A stretch of 51,455 nucleotides of DNA from Streptomyces panaciradicis (lineage in GTDB: Bacteria > Actinomycetota > Actinomycetes > Streptomycetales > Streptomycetaceae), in the NCBI RefSeq assembly GCF_023516615.1, contig NZ_JAMGBF010000032.1, forward strand, positions 1 through 51,455. Direction: 5' to 3'. Below the pieces are notes generated by a model that was given only the letters and a program-made list of their open reading frames with translations, did no database searches and was not told the origin of the DNA. The translations under genes and the position numbers were made by a program. This document shows, piece after piece, positions 40,354 to 51,455 of this stretch. Every line of letters begins with the position of its first letter. Position 1 is the first letter of the stretch.

Positions 40354-40772
40354 GTCGTCTCTTCCGTCCCCGTCTGCTCGTCGAGCAGCCGTTCGTAGTG
40401 GTGGATCTTGGCGTCCAGCGCGCGGGCGTTGCGGCGCAGCGCCCGCATCCGGTCGGCCAGCTCGGCGCGGTGCTCGCGCAGCATCGCCAGCCGGTCGGCG
40501 ACCGAGACGTCCCCCCGCGCCCGCAGCCGTGCGTACCGCTGCATGCCGGCGATCGGCATCCCGGTGTCGCGCAGCCGCAGCAGGAACTCCAGCCAGAGCA
40601 GGTCGGCCGCGTCGTAGCGCCGTTGGTTGCCGGTGGTCCGGCCGACCCGCTCGATCAGGCCGGCCTTCTCGTAGTAGCGCAGGGTGTCGTGCGACAGGCC
40701 CGTGCGCTCGGCGACCTCGGCGATGGTCAGGGTCGGCTCCGGGTCCTGCGGGAGGGACTGTCCGCTGGTCAT
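40350..40772 (-). CDS. MerR family transcriptional regulator
   Basis: The 140-residue regulator has the MerR winged helix (LTIAEVAERTGLSHDTLRYYEKAGLIERVGRTTGNQRRY), the second wing, and a long dimerisation coiled coil (ADRLAMLREHRAELADRMRALRRNARALDAKIHHYERLL). There are no cysteines for metal sensing, so it belongs to the NmlR/AdhR-like or small-molecule group. ATG 40772 directly follows a -10 element, so the mRNA is probably leaderless. It precedes and overlaps the CMD gene, which it likely induces with itself from the 19-bp-spacer promoter. Confidence 0.9.
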   Translation of the reverse strand: MTSGQSLPQDPEPTLTIAEVAERTGLSHDTLRYYEKAGLIERVGRTTGNQRRYDAADLLWLEFLLRLRDTGMPIAGMQRYARLRARGDVSVADRLAMLREHRAELADRMRALRRNARALDAKIHHYERLLDEQTGTEETT

Positions 40773-40779
40773 GACAAGA

Positions 40780-40810
40780 ACGGTAGAACCTGGAGCGCGC
40801 TCCAGGTCAA
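40780..40810 (-). promoter_or_regulatory. MerR-type promoter with 19-bp spacer and 20-bp palindromic operator
   Basis: On the minus strand -35 TTGACC (40805-40810) and -10 TACCGT (40780-40785) are 19 bp apart, the over-long spacing that MerR proteins correct by twisting DNA. The perfect palindrome ACCTGGAGCGCGCTCCAGGT (40788-40807) fills the spacer. The -10 lies 7 bp from the ATG of merR. Confidence 0.85.
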
Positions 40811-40832
40811 GCGGCTCCTCCTCGGGGTGCAT

Positions 40833-41084
40833 CCGGTGTTCTCAGTTCACTGCCAAATCATGCGCCGGGAGATTTCCGTTTCCCGCCTGTTCATTTTTCT
40901 CTCGAATTCAAGCCCAGGAGTCATTCGGAACAGGCATTGTCACTTCCTGCCGGCGGGGCAACCTATGGGGAATTCGATCCGTCTAACCCCGCGAATCGAC
41001 GACCCGCGGGGAGTAACGAGCAATGCAGCGCCCTATCCTGTCCAGAATCGTCTCGAGTGGTATTTCCCCCGGAAACGCACTGCC
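40833..41084 (+). other. AT-richer intergenic region upstream of the glycosylation module
   Basis: This 252-bp stretch contains several A/T runs (TTCATTTTTCTC, CAAATCATG) unusual for the window. It has a hairpin CCCCGCG/CGCGGGG (40987-40993 and 41005-41011) and a -10-like TATCCT near 41035. No gene is supported. It may carry the promoter of the YfhO-GtrB-GtrA operon. Confidence 0.4.
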
Positions 41085-43790
41085 GTGAAACGGCGCCTCG
41101 CGAACCGGCCGGGGCGCGCGGCCGGGCTGCTCGCGGCGCTCGTCGCGACCGCGGTGTCGTGCGCCGCGGACGCGCTGGCCCGCAGCCGGCCCTTCGGCCC
41201 CCGCACCCGTGACGTCAACGACCTGGGAAACCAGTACGTCCCGTTCCACGCCCACCTGTGGGACCTGCTGCACGGACGCGCCGACGGCGGACTCCTCGTC
41301 AACTGGCAGTCCGGATACGGCTCCAGCTTCCTGCCCGACCTCGGCACCTATCTCGGCAGCCCGTTCGCCCTGCTCGTCGGGGTGTTCCCGCGGGACGAGA
41401 TCGACCTCGCGGTGTACGTGATCACGGTGCTGAAGACGGCGTCGGCGGGCGCCGCCATGGCCGTGCTGCTGCTGAGCCTGCGGCCCGGCCGCTGGTGGGC
41501 GGCGGGCCTGCTCGGTGCCGCGTACGCGCTGTGCGGCTGGAGCGTCGCGGTCGGCTCGTACAACCCGATGTGGCTGGACGGACTGCTGGCGCTGCCGCTG
41601 CTGTGCCTGGTGGGCGAGTGGACCCTGCGCCGGCGCCGGCCGCTGCTCGGCGTGCTCGTCGTGGCCCTCGCCTGGACCGCCAACTTCTACACGGCGTACA
41701 TGGCCATCCTCGCCGCCGGCCTCGTCCTGCTGCTGCGGCTGGGGCTCAGCGGCCTCCCGGCCCGGCGGCGGCTCGGGACGGCCGGACGCGCGGCCGCCAC
41801 CGTCGTACTGGGTGTGGGCCTGGCGGCCCCGCTGGTCACGGTGGTCTGGTGCGGCACCCGGCACGCCTACCCGGGCAGGACCGTGGCGTTCCGGCCGGTG
41901 TCCACGCCGGACCTGCTGGCCCGCCTCCTGCCGACGACGTACAGCTTCGGCAGCCCCGCCCTCTACGCCGGTACCGCGGCGCTTCTGCTCGCCCTCGCCC
42001 TGCCCTTCCACCGGGCGGCCCCGCGCCGGGTGCGGGCCGGCTGGCCCCTGCTGCTCACCGCGGTCGCGCTGTCGTTCCAGTGGGGCCCGACGCACCTCGT
42101 CTGGCACGCCTTCGCCACCCCGCAGGGCAGCCCCTACCGGCAGGCCTTCGTCCTGTGCGCGCTACTGGTGATCACGGCCTGGCACACCCTGTCCTACGGC
42201 CTGCCCGGCCCGCGCGCGCTGGGCGCGGCGGGCGCCCTGCTCGCCCTGCTCACCGCGGTCGCCGGCCGGAGCACCCTGATGAAGCCCGTGAGCTGGGCGG
42301 TACTGGCGCTCGCGGTCGCGGGCGCGGCCGGGGGACTGGCGCTGCTCCGGGCGGCCGAGAGCCGCCGAACGGCCTGCGGCGACGGGTCCGGGCCCGCGGC
42401 CGCCGGTGCGGACGGCCCGGCGTCACCGTCCGGGGCCTGGTCCGCCGTCCGCGGGCTCACCGACAGCCCCCGTCCCTCGTCCGGGGCCCGCCCCCCAGCC
42501 CGCCGCCGTACCGCCCTGGCCGTGCTCGCCCTCGCCCTGCTCTTCGGTGGTCAGTTCGGCGAGGCGATGGCGACCTCCTTCGTGGCGACCCGGCAGCGCT
42601 ACGGGCACATGGACGACTACGCCCCCTGGGGCGCCCGGCAGCGCGCACAGGCGCGGGCCGTCGCGCGGGCCGACGGCTGGCCCCGCCACCGCACCGACCC
42701 GGGGCGCGAGCAGACCGTCGGCAACGACCCGCTCATGGTCGGCGGCCAGGGCGCCCAGTACTACAGCAGCCTCACCTCGGACATCCTCAGCCGCACCCTC
42801 ACCGCGCTGGGCGGCGGCTGGACCTCCCGCGGCCGCAGCGTGCAGAGCCTGGACAATCCCGTCACCGACGCGATCTTCTCAGTCGGGGCGCGCGTGCACT
42901 CGCCCACGGACCCCCACCAGGGCTATCTGCCGCAGGTGGGCGGCCCGTTGAGCGTCTCCCGGGAAGACGTGCCGCCGCTCGTGACGGTACGGCCCCGGCC
43001 CGACGCGACGCCCTTCGGCCCGTCGCCGTACCGCAACCAGGAACTGCTGCTCGGCAGCCGCGTCTACACCGTCCCGCCGATCGTCGTGCAGGACGACGCG
43101 GGGAAGCCGGTACGGTCCGGGCGGGTCGGTTCCGGCAACGCCCTGGCCGCACCGGTGATCACGGCGGACTGCCCGGCCGGGAGCCAGGTCCAGCTGTGGG
43201 CCCCGCACTTCTCCGGCACCGCCCGCCTGGCGGACCGGACCGCGTTCTTCCGCTCCGCCCGCCCCCGCAACCGCGCCGCCATGGAGCCGCTCGGCACCGC
43301 CCCGGCCTCCGGACGGGTCCGCATCCACCTGACCCCCGACCGCCCCGGCGGCATCCCCCAGGGCGCCGTCGGCTGCCTGGACACCGCCCGGCTGCGCGCG
43401 GCCGTGGAGCGCCTCAAGGCATCCGGCGCCACCCGCGTCACCGTCTCCGGTGCCACCGTCCGGGCCGAGCTGCCCGCCGGCAGCAAGGGGATCGCGGTCG
43501 TGGCGGCACCCCGCATCGCCGGCTGGCGCTGCGCCGCCGGCGACGGCGCCGCCGTACCGGCGAAGGACCACCACGGCCTGATCGCCGTCCCCCTCGACGG
43601 CACCTCGACCACCGTGACCTGCACCTTCCACCCGCCCGGGCTGCGGCTCGGCACCAGTGTCGGGGCCGGCTCGCTGCTGACCCTGGCCCTGCTCGGCGTC
43701 CTGGCCGCCGTACGCCGGCGGCGCGGCACATCGCCCTCCTCCCCGTCCCTGCCCACCCGACCGCGCGAGCGCGTGCCCGGCGCTGCCTGA
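41085..43790 (+). CDS. YfhO family polytopic membrane protein, GT-C-like glycosyltransferase
   Basis: A 901-residue protein with about 12-14 transmembrane helices. It begins with a helix, then an extracytoplasmic loop DVNDLGNQYVPFHAHLWDLLHG. The stretch NWQSGYGSSFLPDLGTYLGSPFALL and the motif SYNPMWLDGLLALPLL are recognisable for the YfhO family. A large soluble part lies near residues 520-860, before a final helix and a basic tail. In Bacillus YfhO works with a GtrB-like enzyme and a GtrA-like flippase to decorate lipoteichoic acid with GlcNAc; the same trio occurs here. GTG 41085 starts just before the first helix, and the longer open frame covers the AT-richer upstream DNA. It heads the operon; gtrB follows after 19 bp. 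Confidence 0.85.
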   Translation: MKRRLANRPGRAAGLLAALVATAVSCAADALARSRPFGPRTRDVNDLGNQYVPFHAHLWDLLHGRADGGLLVNWQSGYGSSFLPDLGTYLGSPFALLVGVFPRDEIDLAVYVITVLKTASAGAAMAVLLLSLRPGRWWAAGLLGAAYALCGWSVAVGSYNPMWLDGLLALPLLCLVGEWTLRRRRPLLGVLVVALAWTANFYTAYMAILAAGLVLLLRLGLSGLPARRRLGTAGRAAATVVLGVGLAAPLVTVVWCGTRHAYPGRTVAFRPVSTPDLLARLLPTTYSFGSPALYAGTAALLLALALPFHRAAPRRVRAGWPLLLTAVALSFQWGPTHLVWHAFATPQGSPYRQAFVLCALLVITAWHTLSYGLPGPRALGAAGALLALLTAVAGRSTLMKPVSWAVLALAVAGAAGGLALLRAAESRRTACGDGSGPAAAGADGPASPSGAWSAVRGLTDSPRPSSGARPPARRRTALAVLALALLFGGQFGEAMATSFVATRQRYGHMDDYAPWGARQRAQARAVARADGWPRHRTDPGREQTVGNDPLMVGGQGAQYYSSLTSDILSRTLTALGGGWTSRGRSVQSLDNPVTDAIFSVGARVHSPTDPHQGYLPQVGGPLSVSREDVPPLVTVRPRPDATPFGPSPYRNQELLLGSRVYTVPPIVVQDDAGKPVRSGRVGSGNALAAPVITADCPAGSQVQLWAPHFSGTARLADRTAFFRSARPRNRAAMEPLGTAPASGRVRIHLTPDRPGGIPQGAVGCLDTARLRAAVERLKASGATRVTVSGATVRAELPAGSKGIAVVAAPRIAGWRCAAGDGAAVPAKDHHGLIAVPLDGTSTTVTCTFHPPGLRLGTSVGAGSLLTLALLGVLAAVRRRRGTSPSSPSLPTRPRERVPGAA

Positions 43791-43809
43791 CCGCGTCCCA
43801 GGGGGACCC

Positions 43810-44759
43810 ATGCTCATATCGATCGTCGCACCCTGCTACAACGAGGAAGCCGTCCTCGACCGCTTCCACGAAGAGGTCCAGAAGGTCGCGGAGGAACTCC
43901 TCCCGCTCGGCCACGACATGGAGTTCGTCTACGTCGACGACGGCAGCCGCGACCGCACCCTCGCCGTACTGCAGCGGCTGGCCGACCGCGACGCCCGCGT
44001 CCGGTACGTCTCGCTCAGCCGCAACTTCGGCAAGGAGGCGGCCCTGCTCGCCGGTCTGCGCCATGCCACGGGCGACAGCGTCGTCGTCATGGACGCCGAC
44101 CTCCAGCACCCGCCGGCGCTGATCCGGCGCATGGTGGAGCTGCGCGCCAAGGGCTACGACCAGGTCATCGCCCGCCGCACCCGCACCGGCGACAAACTGA
44201 CCCGCACCCTGGCCGCCCGCCTCTACTACCGCCTGGTCAACCGGCTCGTCGACGTCCGGCTGGTCGACGGCGTCGGCGACTTCCGGCTGCTCTCGCGCCG
44301 GGTCGTGGACGCGGTGGTGAACCTCACCGAGTACAACCGCTTCTCCAAGGGGCTGTTCGCATGGGTGGGCTTTCCCAGCACCACCTTCGAGTACGAGAAC
44401 GCCGCCCGGGAGGCCGGCCGCAGCTCCTGGAGCATGCGCGGACTGCTCAACTACGGCCTGGACGGACTGCTGTCCTTCAACAACCGCCCGCTGCGCGCCG
44501 CACTCCACCTGGGCATGGTCCTGCTGCTGATCGCCGGCCTGTACACGGCGTGGATCGTGGGCGCCGCGCTCGTCAACGGCGTGCAGACGCCCGGCTACGT
44601 CACCATCATCACCGCCGTCACCGGCCTGGCCGGAGTCCAGATGGTCATGCTGGGGGTGATCGGGGAGTACACCGGCCGGATCTACTACGAGGTCAAGGGG
44701 CGCCCGCACTTCCTGGTGAAGGCGACCAACGTCGAACGCGCGAAGGACCTCGTTCCGTG

Positions 44760-44760
<1 letters not shown>
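43810..44760 (+). CDS. GtrB-type polyprenyl-phosphate glycosyltransferase (GT2)
   Basis: A 316-residue GT2 enzyme. The nucleotide-sugar motif VYVDDGS (Asp43-Asp44) and the DxD-type MDADLQHP (Asp95-x-Asp97) are present, as are the acceptor-side GDFRLLSRRV and RFSKGLFAWVGF, and two C-terminal helices at about 232-255 and 262-290. It should transfer a sugar from a nucleotide donor to undecaprenyl phosphate on the cytoplasmic face. The sugar is not predictable. It lies between yfhO and gtrA; its stop overlaps the gtrA start. Confidence 0.92.
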
Positions 44761-47398
<2,638 letters not shown>

Positions 47399-47402
<4 letters not shown>

Positions 47403-48307
47403 CCACCACACGCAAACACACCGCGCTGCCCAAGGCCCAGATCCTCATCGAGGCGCTGCCCTGGCTGGTCCGGCACAACGGCAAGACGGTCGTCATCAAG
47501 TTCGGCGGCAACGCCATGATCGACGAGGACCTCAAGGCCGCGTTCGCCCAGGACGTCGTCTTCCTGCACCACGCCGGCCTCAAGCCGGTCGTCGTGCACG
47601 GCGGCGGCCCGCAGATCAGCGCCGCCCTCGACAAGCACGGCATCGTCAGCGAGTTCAAGGCCGGCCTGCGCGTCACCACCGAGGACGCCATGGACGTCGT
47701 ACGGATGGTGCTGGCCGGGCAGGTGCAGCGCGAGCTGGTCAACCTGCTCAACGAACACGGGCCGCTGGCCGTCGGGTTGACCGGCGAGGACGCGCACACC
47801 ATCACCGCCACCAAGCACCAGCCCGAGATCGACGGCGAGTTGATCGACATCGGGCGGGTGGGCGAGATCACCGAGATCGACACGGGCGCGATCGAGGCTC
47901 TGCTCGCCGACGGCCGCATCCCGGTCGTCTCGTCGATCGCCCGGAGCCAGGACGACGGACATGTCTACAACGTCAATGCTGATACGGCGGCTGCGGCACT
48001 CGCTGCTGCTCTTGGAGCGGAGACTCTCATGGTCCTCACGGACGTCGAGGGTCTCTATGAGGACTGGCCGAACAGCGACGAGGTGATCAGCCGCCTGACC
48101 GCTTCCCAACTGGAGAAACTGCTGCCGGAGTTGAGCTCCGGCATGGTGCCGAAGATGGAGGGCTGCCTGCACGCCGTGCGGGGCGGAGTCAACACCGCCC
48201 GCGTCATCGACGGCCGGGTCCAGCACTCGATCCTGTTGGAGATCTTCACCGACGAGGGCATCGGCACGATGGTCGTGCCCGACGCCGAAGAGGGGGACGT
48301 CGCATGA
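47399..48307 (+). CDS. argB: Acetylglutamate kinase
   Basis: The 302-residue kinase performs the second step of arginine synthesis. The nucleotide loop is [12 protein letters not shown], the acetylglutamate site [11 protein letters not shown], and the C-terminal [32 protein letters not shown] and [14 protein letters not shown] are canonical. An N-terminal helix ([19 protein letters not shown]) matches arginine-sensitive, hexameric enzymes, so feedback inhibition is likely. The start overlaps the argJ stop (ATGA). Codons around 47970-48060 are unusually A/T-ending for this operon. Confidence 0.97.
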
Positions 48308-49491
48308 CCGCCAACGAGGAGCTCACCCAGCGGTGGCAGGGCGCGCTCATGAACAACTACGGCACCCCGCTGCTGCCCCTGGTGCGCGGTGCGGGCACCA
48401 AGCTGTGGGACGCCGACGGCAAGGAGTACCTCGACTTCGTCGGCGGTATCGCGGTCAACGCCCTCGGGCACGCCCACCCGGCGATCGTCGCGGCCGTCGG
48501 CGAGCAGATCGGCTCCCTCGGCCACATCTCCAACTTCTTCATGGCCGACACCACGGTGACCCTGGCCGAGCGGCTGCTGCAGCTCTTCGGCCGGGACGGC
48601 CGCGTCTTCTTCTGCAACTCCGGCGCCGAGGCCAACGAGGCCGCCTTCAAGATCGGCCGGCTGACCGGGCGCACACACGTCGTCGCCACCGAGGGCGGCT
48701 TCCACGGCCGCACCATGGGCGCCCTGGCGATGACCGGCCAGGAGGGCAAGCGGACGCCGTTCCTGCCGCTGCCCGGGGAGGTCACGCACGTCCCCTACGG
48801 CGACGCGCAGGCGCTGGCCGCCGCCGTCACCGAGGACACCGCGCTGGTGATCCTCGAACCGATCCAGGGCGAGATCGGCGTGGTCACCCCGCCGCCGGGC
48901 TACCTCAAGGCGGCGCGTGCCATCACCGCCGCGAACGGCGCGCTGCTGGTCCTCGACGAGGTGCAGACCGGCGTCGGCCGGACCGGGCACTGGTTCGAGT
49001 ACCAGGCGCACGAAGGGGTCCTGCCGGACGTCGTCACGCTGGCGAAGGGCCTGGGCGGCGGGCTGCCGCTCGGTGCGACCGTCGCCTTCGGGCGGGCCGC
49101 GGAGCTGCTGCAGCCGGGCCACCACGGCTCGACCTTCGGCGGCAACCCGGTCGCGTGCGCCGCCGGACTCGCCGTGATCGACACGATCGCGAACGAGGGG
49201 CTGCTGGACAACGTCAAGCGGCAGGGCGAGAAGCTGCGGGAGGGAATCGAGTCACTGGGCGACCCGTTGATCGCCCATGTCCGGGGTGCGGGCCTGCTGC
49301 TGGGTATCGTGCTCACCGAGCCGCTCGCGCCCCAGGTGCGCCAGGCGGCTCAGGAGGCCGGGTTCCTGGTGAACGCGCCCGCCGCCGACGTCGTACGGCT
49401 CATGCCGCCGCTGAATCTCGGCGACGACGAGGTGGACGCGCTCCTGCGGGCACTTCCCGGCATCCTGGACGCTGCCAAGGGGGACGGATGA
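48304..49491 (+). CDS. argD: Acetylornithine aminotransferase
   Basis: A 395-residue fold-type I aminotransferase converting N-acetylglutamate semialdehyde to N-acetylornithine. It shows the cofactor motif [15 protein letters not shown] and the residues around [16 protein letters not shown]. The stretch [15 protein letters not shown] carries the Asp for the pyridine nitrogen, and the PLP lysine is in [14 protein letters not shown]. The start overlaps the argB stop by 4 bp, and argR begins 19 bp downstream. Confidence 0.96.
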   Translation: MTANEELTQRWQGALMNNYGTPLLPLVRGAGTKLWDADGKEYLDFVGGIAVNALGHAHPAIVAAVGEQIGSLGHISNFFMADTTVTLAERLLQLFGRDGRVFFCNSGAEANEAAFKIGRLTGRTHVVATEGGFHGRTMGALAMTGQEGKRTPFLPLPGEVTHVPYGDAQALAAAVTEDTALVILEPIQGEIGVVTPPPGYLKAARAITAANGALLVLDEVQTGVGRTGHWFEYQAHEGVLPDVVTLAKGLGGGLPLGATVAFGRAAELLQPGHHGSTFGGNPVACAAGLAVIDTIANEGLLDNVKRQGEKLREGIESLGDPLIAHVRGAGLLLGIVLTEPLAPQVRQAAQEAGFLVNAPAADVVRLMPPLNLGDDEVDALLRALPGILDAAKGDG

Positions 49492-49510
49492 TCCGGAGAA
49501 ACGAACGACG

Positions 49511-50050
49511 ATGAGTCAGGCGCAGGACGACGCACAGCACGCGGGGCCTGCCGTGCCGCAGACGCGGACAGCGCGGCATCGCCGGATCGTGGACATCCTC
49601 AACCGGCAACCGGTCCGCTCGCAGAGCCAGTTGGCGAAGCTTCTCGCCGACGACGGCCTGAACGTCACGCAGGCGACGCTCAGCCGGGACCTCGACGAGC
49701 TCAACGCGGTCAAGATCCGCAACACCGACGGCGACCTGATCTACGCGGTGCCCAGCGAGGGCGGTTTCCGTACCCCGCGCGCGCCGCTGGGCGGGTCGGC
49801 GAAGGAGGAGCGGATGCGGCGGCTGTCGCAGGAGCTGCTGATCTCCGCGGAGGCCTCGGCGAACCTCGTGGTCCTGCGCACACCCCCCGGGGCCGCGCAG
49901 TTCCTGGCATCGGCCATCGACCAGGCCGAACTGCACGACATCCTCGGCACGATCGCCGGCGACGACACCCTCCTGCTGATCAGCCGCGAACCCACGGGCG
50001 GCCAGGCCCTGGCGGAACACCTGCTGCGACTGGCCCAGAACGGCCACTGA
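49511..50050 (+). CDS. argR: Arginine repressor ArgR
   Basis: The 179-residue repressor has a winged helix at the N-terminus ([37 protein letters not shown]) and the C-terminal oligomerisation and arginine-binding domain with the family motif [14 protein letters not shown]. It binds ARG boxes with arginine as co-repressor; the box at 45162-45192 before argC is the evident local target, giving feedback control. A 20-residue hydrophilic lead precedes the winged helix. Ribosome site is weak (GGAGAAACG). Confidence 0.95.
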   Translation: MSQAQDDAQHAGPAVPQTRTARHRRIVDILNRQPVRSQSQLAKLLADDGLNVTQATLSRDLDELNAVKIRNTDGDLIYAVPSEGGFRTPRAPLGGSAKEERMRRLSQELLISAEASANLVVLRTPPGAAQFLASAIDQAELHDILGTIAGDDTLLLISREPTGGQALAEHLLRLAQNGH

Positions 50051-50094
50051 GGGGGCGGGGACTGCCGGGCGCGGGTTCCTGCCGTTGGGGGGCC

Positions 50095-50898
50095 TCAGCC
50101 CAGCCGGGACGCCAGGCCCCCCGTGCAGCGGACCTCGTCGCCCGCTGTGATGAGCAGGGCCTCCACGTCCGGCAGGGACTCCAGCCAGCGCAGGCCGTCC
50201 CGTGAGCCCATCGCGAAGGCGGCCGTCGCCCAGCAGTCCGCCCAGGTCAGCCGGGGGGCGACCACCGTCACGGCCACCAGGTCGGTGACCGCGGACCGGC
50301 CCGTCCTCGGGTCGACGATGTGGTCGCCGCGTTCCGCCGTGCCCGACGTCGCCACGGCCAGCTCGTCGGCACCGGCCGCCGAGACCACCGCGGCCAGGCC
50401 GCCGGGGCGGAGCGGGTCGGCGACGCCCACCCGCCAGGCACGGTGCTCCTCCGGCACGCCGAACATCTGGACGTCGCCGCCGCCGTTGACGCTGACGCCG
50501 GTCGCGCCGGCGGCGCGGAGTCGGAGGGCGGCTTGCTCGGCCGCCCAGCCCTTGACGATCCCCGTCGGGTCCAGCCGCTTGCGGTAGTGCATGCTGAACC
50601 AGCCGTCGCTCACCCGCTCGGCCTCCGCGCCCAGTTCGAGCACCTCGGCGATGTCCGGGTCGCACTCCTCCAGGTCCAGCTCCCCGCGCGCCAGCCGGGA
50701 CACCTGGCTGTCCTCGCGGTAGGTGCTGAACAGCTCGTTCACCCGGTGCAGTCCGGCGATCGCCTCTTCGAGCGCCGCCTCGACCGCACCGGGCTCCCCG
50801 CCGCGGACGTCGAAGGAGAAGACGGTCCCCATGACCTCCTCCGCGTGCCGGCGCACCGCGACGGGAGCATCCGCGGACTCGGCCACCCGCTCAGCCAC
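50095..50898 (-). CDS. apbE: FAD:protein FMN transferase (ApbE family), apparently without signal peptide
   Basis: A 267-residue ApbE: EEVMGTVFSFDV at the start, RVNELFSTYREDSQVSRLA, the core IVKGWAAEQAALRLRAAGATGVSVNGGGDVQMFG, and the metal/FAD region HIVDPRTGRSAVTDLVAVTVVAPRLTWADCWATAAFAMG. It transfers FMN from FAD onto Thr of Dxx(S/T)GAT motifs. The adjacent gene encodes a protein with two such motifs, so substrate and enzyme are paired. No export signal or lipobox is seen, whereas many ApbE enzymes act outside the membrane. GTG 50898 overlaps the upstream stop by 8 bp. Confidence 0.92.
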   Translation of the reverse strand: MAERVAESADAPVAVRRHAEEVMGTVFSFDVRGGEPGAVEAALEEAIAGLHRVNELFSTYREDSQVSRLARGELDLEECDPDIAEVLELGAEAERVSDGWFSMHYRKRLDPTGIVKGWAAEQAALRLRAAGATGVSVNGGGDVQMFGVPEEHRAWRVGVADPLRPGGLAAVVSAAGADELAVATSGTAERGDHIVDPRTGRSAVTDLVAVTVVAPRLTWADCWATAAFAMGSRDGLRWLESLPDVEALLITAGDEVRCTGGLASRLG

Positions 50899-51455
50899 CG
50901 GCCTGGTCCAGCGCCGACTGCAACGACTGCTTGTAGCCGCCGCTGGTGTACGTGGCCCCGGACACCGAGTCGATCTTCGCGCTGCCGGCCGCCACCGCCT
51001 CCTGGTTCAGCTTGGGGATGGACAGGGCCGTCTTCTGGTCGCTGAGGCCGCCCTTGGGCGCCTGCACCGCCTCCGCCTTGGTGATCTTGCCGTTGCTGAC
51101 CGTGATCCGGACCTGGACCGGCCCGTACTGGGTCTGCGCGACGGCCCCGGTGACGGTCTTCGCCTGGGCGGCGCCCGAGGAGCCCGAACCGCCGCTCTGC
51201 GAGGAGCCGGTACCGGCACCCTGTGACGGGCTCGCGCCGCTCTGCGAGGAGCCGGCGCTCGACTTCATCTTGTCGAGCGCCGACTGCAGCGACTGCTTGT
51301 AGCCGTTGCTCGTGTACGTCGCCCCCGACACCGAGTCGATCTTCGCGCTCTGCGCGGCGACCGTCTCCTGGGCGAGCTTGGGGATGGACAAAGCCGTCTT
51401 CTGGTCGCTGGTGCCGCCCTTGGGCGCCTGGATGGCCTCCGCCTTGGTGATCTTT
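50891..51455 (-). CDS. Protein with two tandem FMN-binding domains, 5' end outside the window
   Basis: The visible 188 residues are the C-terminal half of one FMN_bind domain, a Ser/Gly linker (SSQSGASPSQGAGTGSSQSG) and a second full domain (TVTGAVAQTQYGPVQVRITV to SALDQAGG). Each holds the flavinylation motif DSVSGATYTS (Dxx(S/T)GAT), where ApbE attaches FMN to Thr. The two copies are close at DNA level, about 366 bp apart, a recent tandem duplication. Secretion signals must lie upstream, beyond the window. Known multi-flavin proteins of this kind carry electrons across the membrane or to extracellular acceptors; here a membrane ferric-reductase-like partner may lie outside the window. The frame is open through the window edge. 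Confidence 0.92.
   Translation of the reverse strand, partial: KITKAEAIQAPKGGTSDQKTALSIPKLAQETVAAQSAKIDSVSGATYTSNGYKQSLQSALDKMKSSAGSSQSGASPSQGAGTGSSQSGGSGSSGAAQAKTVTGAVAQTQYGPVQVRITVSNGKITKAEAVQAPKGGLSDQKTALSIPKLNQEAVAAGSAKIDSVSGATYTSGGYKQSLQSALDQAGG

Noticed and set aside
40398..41084. Extension of the YfhO open frame back to 40398
   Set aside because: It would overlap the MerR gene and its promoter on the other strand and adds no membrane or YfhO-like sequence; GTG 41085 directly precedes the first helix.

Overview
The window is a piece of a Streptomyces (or very close actinomycete) chromosome. Base composition is very GC-rich with strong G/C bias at third codon positions. GTG starts and 1-4 nt stop/start overlaps are common, and the gene set is actinomycete core plus lineage-typical accessory genes (argCJBD-argR, pheST, infC-rpmI-rplT, an NsdA-like developmental regulator with a TTA-containing neighbour, a mycosin-like protease). 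Gene order matches what I remember of the S. coelicolor SCO1570s-SCO1620s region in reverse orientation; that is recall, not a search. No rRNA, tRNA, CRISPR array or intact insertion sequence was seen.

Layout. 1-3143: osmoprotectant (glycine betaine type) ABC importer, with the ATPase truncated by the window edge, followed by a permease fused to two tandem binding domains. 3494-9051: XRE-cupin regulator with a signal-less metal-receptor-like protein; TDT-type transporter divergent from a LysR regulator; DenD-like dehydrogenase; APH-fold kinase. 9020-14139: a gamma-glutamylation catabolic cluster (PuuD-like amidase, FadR-type regulator, glutamine-synthetase-like ligase, aldehyde dehydrogenase, SDR), resembling the GlnA4 ethanolamine locus. 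14146-20841: PLP fold-III enzyme, Pro-rich membrane protein plus mycosin-like protease, serine hydrolase, SseB-like protein. 20863-30206: DUF1844 protein, the infC-rpmI-rplT ribosomal operon with a structured leader, a TrmH methyltransferase, an orphan histidine kinase, pheS-pheT, and a SpoIIE-type phosphatase.

30537-40772: NsdA-like regulator and Nudix hydrolase, a small tail-anchored protein, 3-hydroxyacyl-CoA dehydrogenase, a GHL10-type secreted hydrolase, DUF1918 protein, EamA exporter divergent from a MocR regulator, GNAT, a histidine-phosphatase-fold protein without its histidines, DUF6314, a CMD protein and its MerR regulator. 41085-45191: a three-gene membrane glycosylation module (YfhO, GtrB, GtrA). 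45226-50050: arginine operon argC-argJ-argB-argD followed by argR, with an ARG-box promoter. 50095-51455: ApbE flavin transferase and a protein with two FMN-binding domains, truncated at the window end.

The most interesting signals lie between or around genes. They include a terminator-like attenuator in the infC leader with an apparent AUC start, and a shared operator motif in the gamma-glutamyl cluster. A 244-bp element with terminal inverted repeats supplies the stop codons of two convergent genes. There is also a 19-bp-spacer MerR promoter, a 17-bp palindrome upstream of the NsdA-like gene with a related copy 2.4 kb away, and a single in-frame TTA codon in the Nudix gene.
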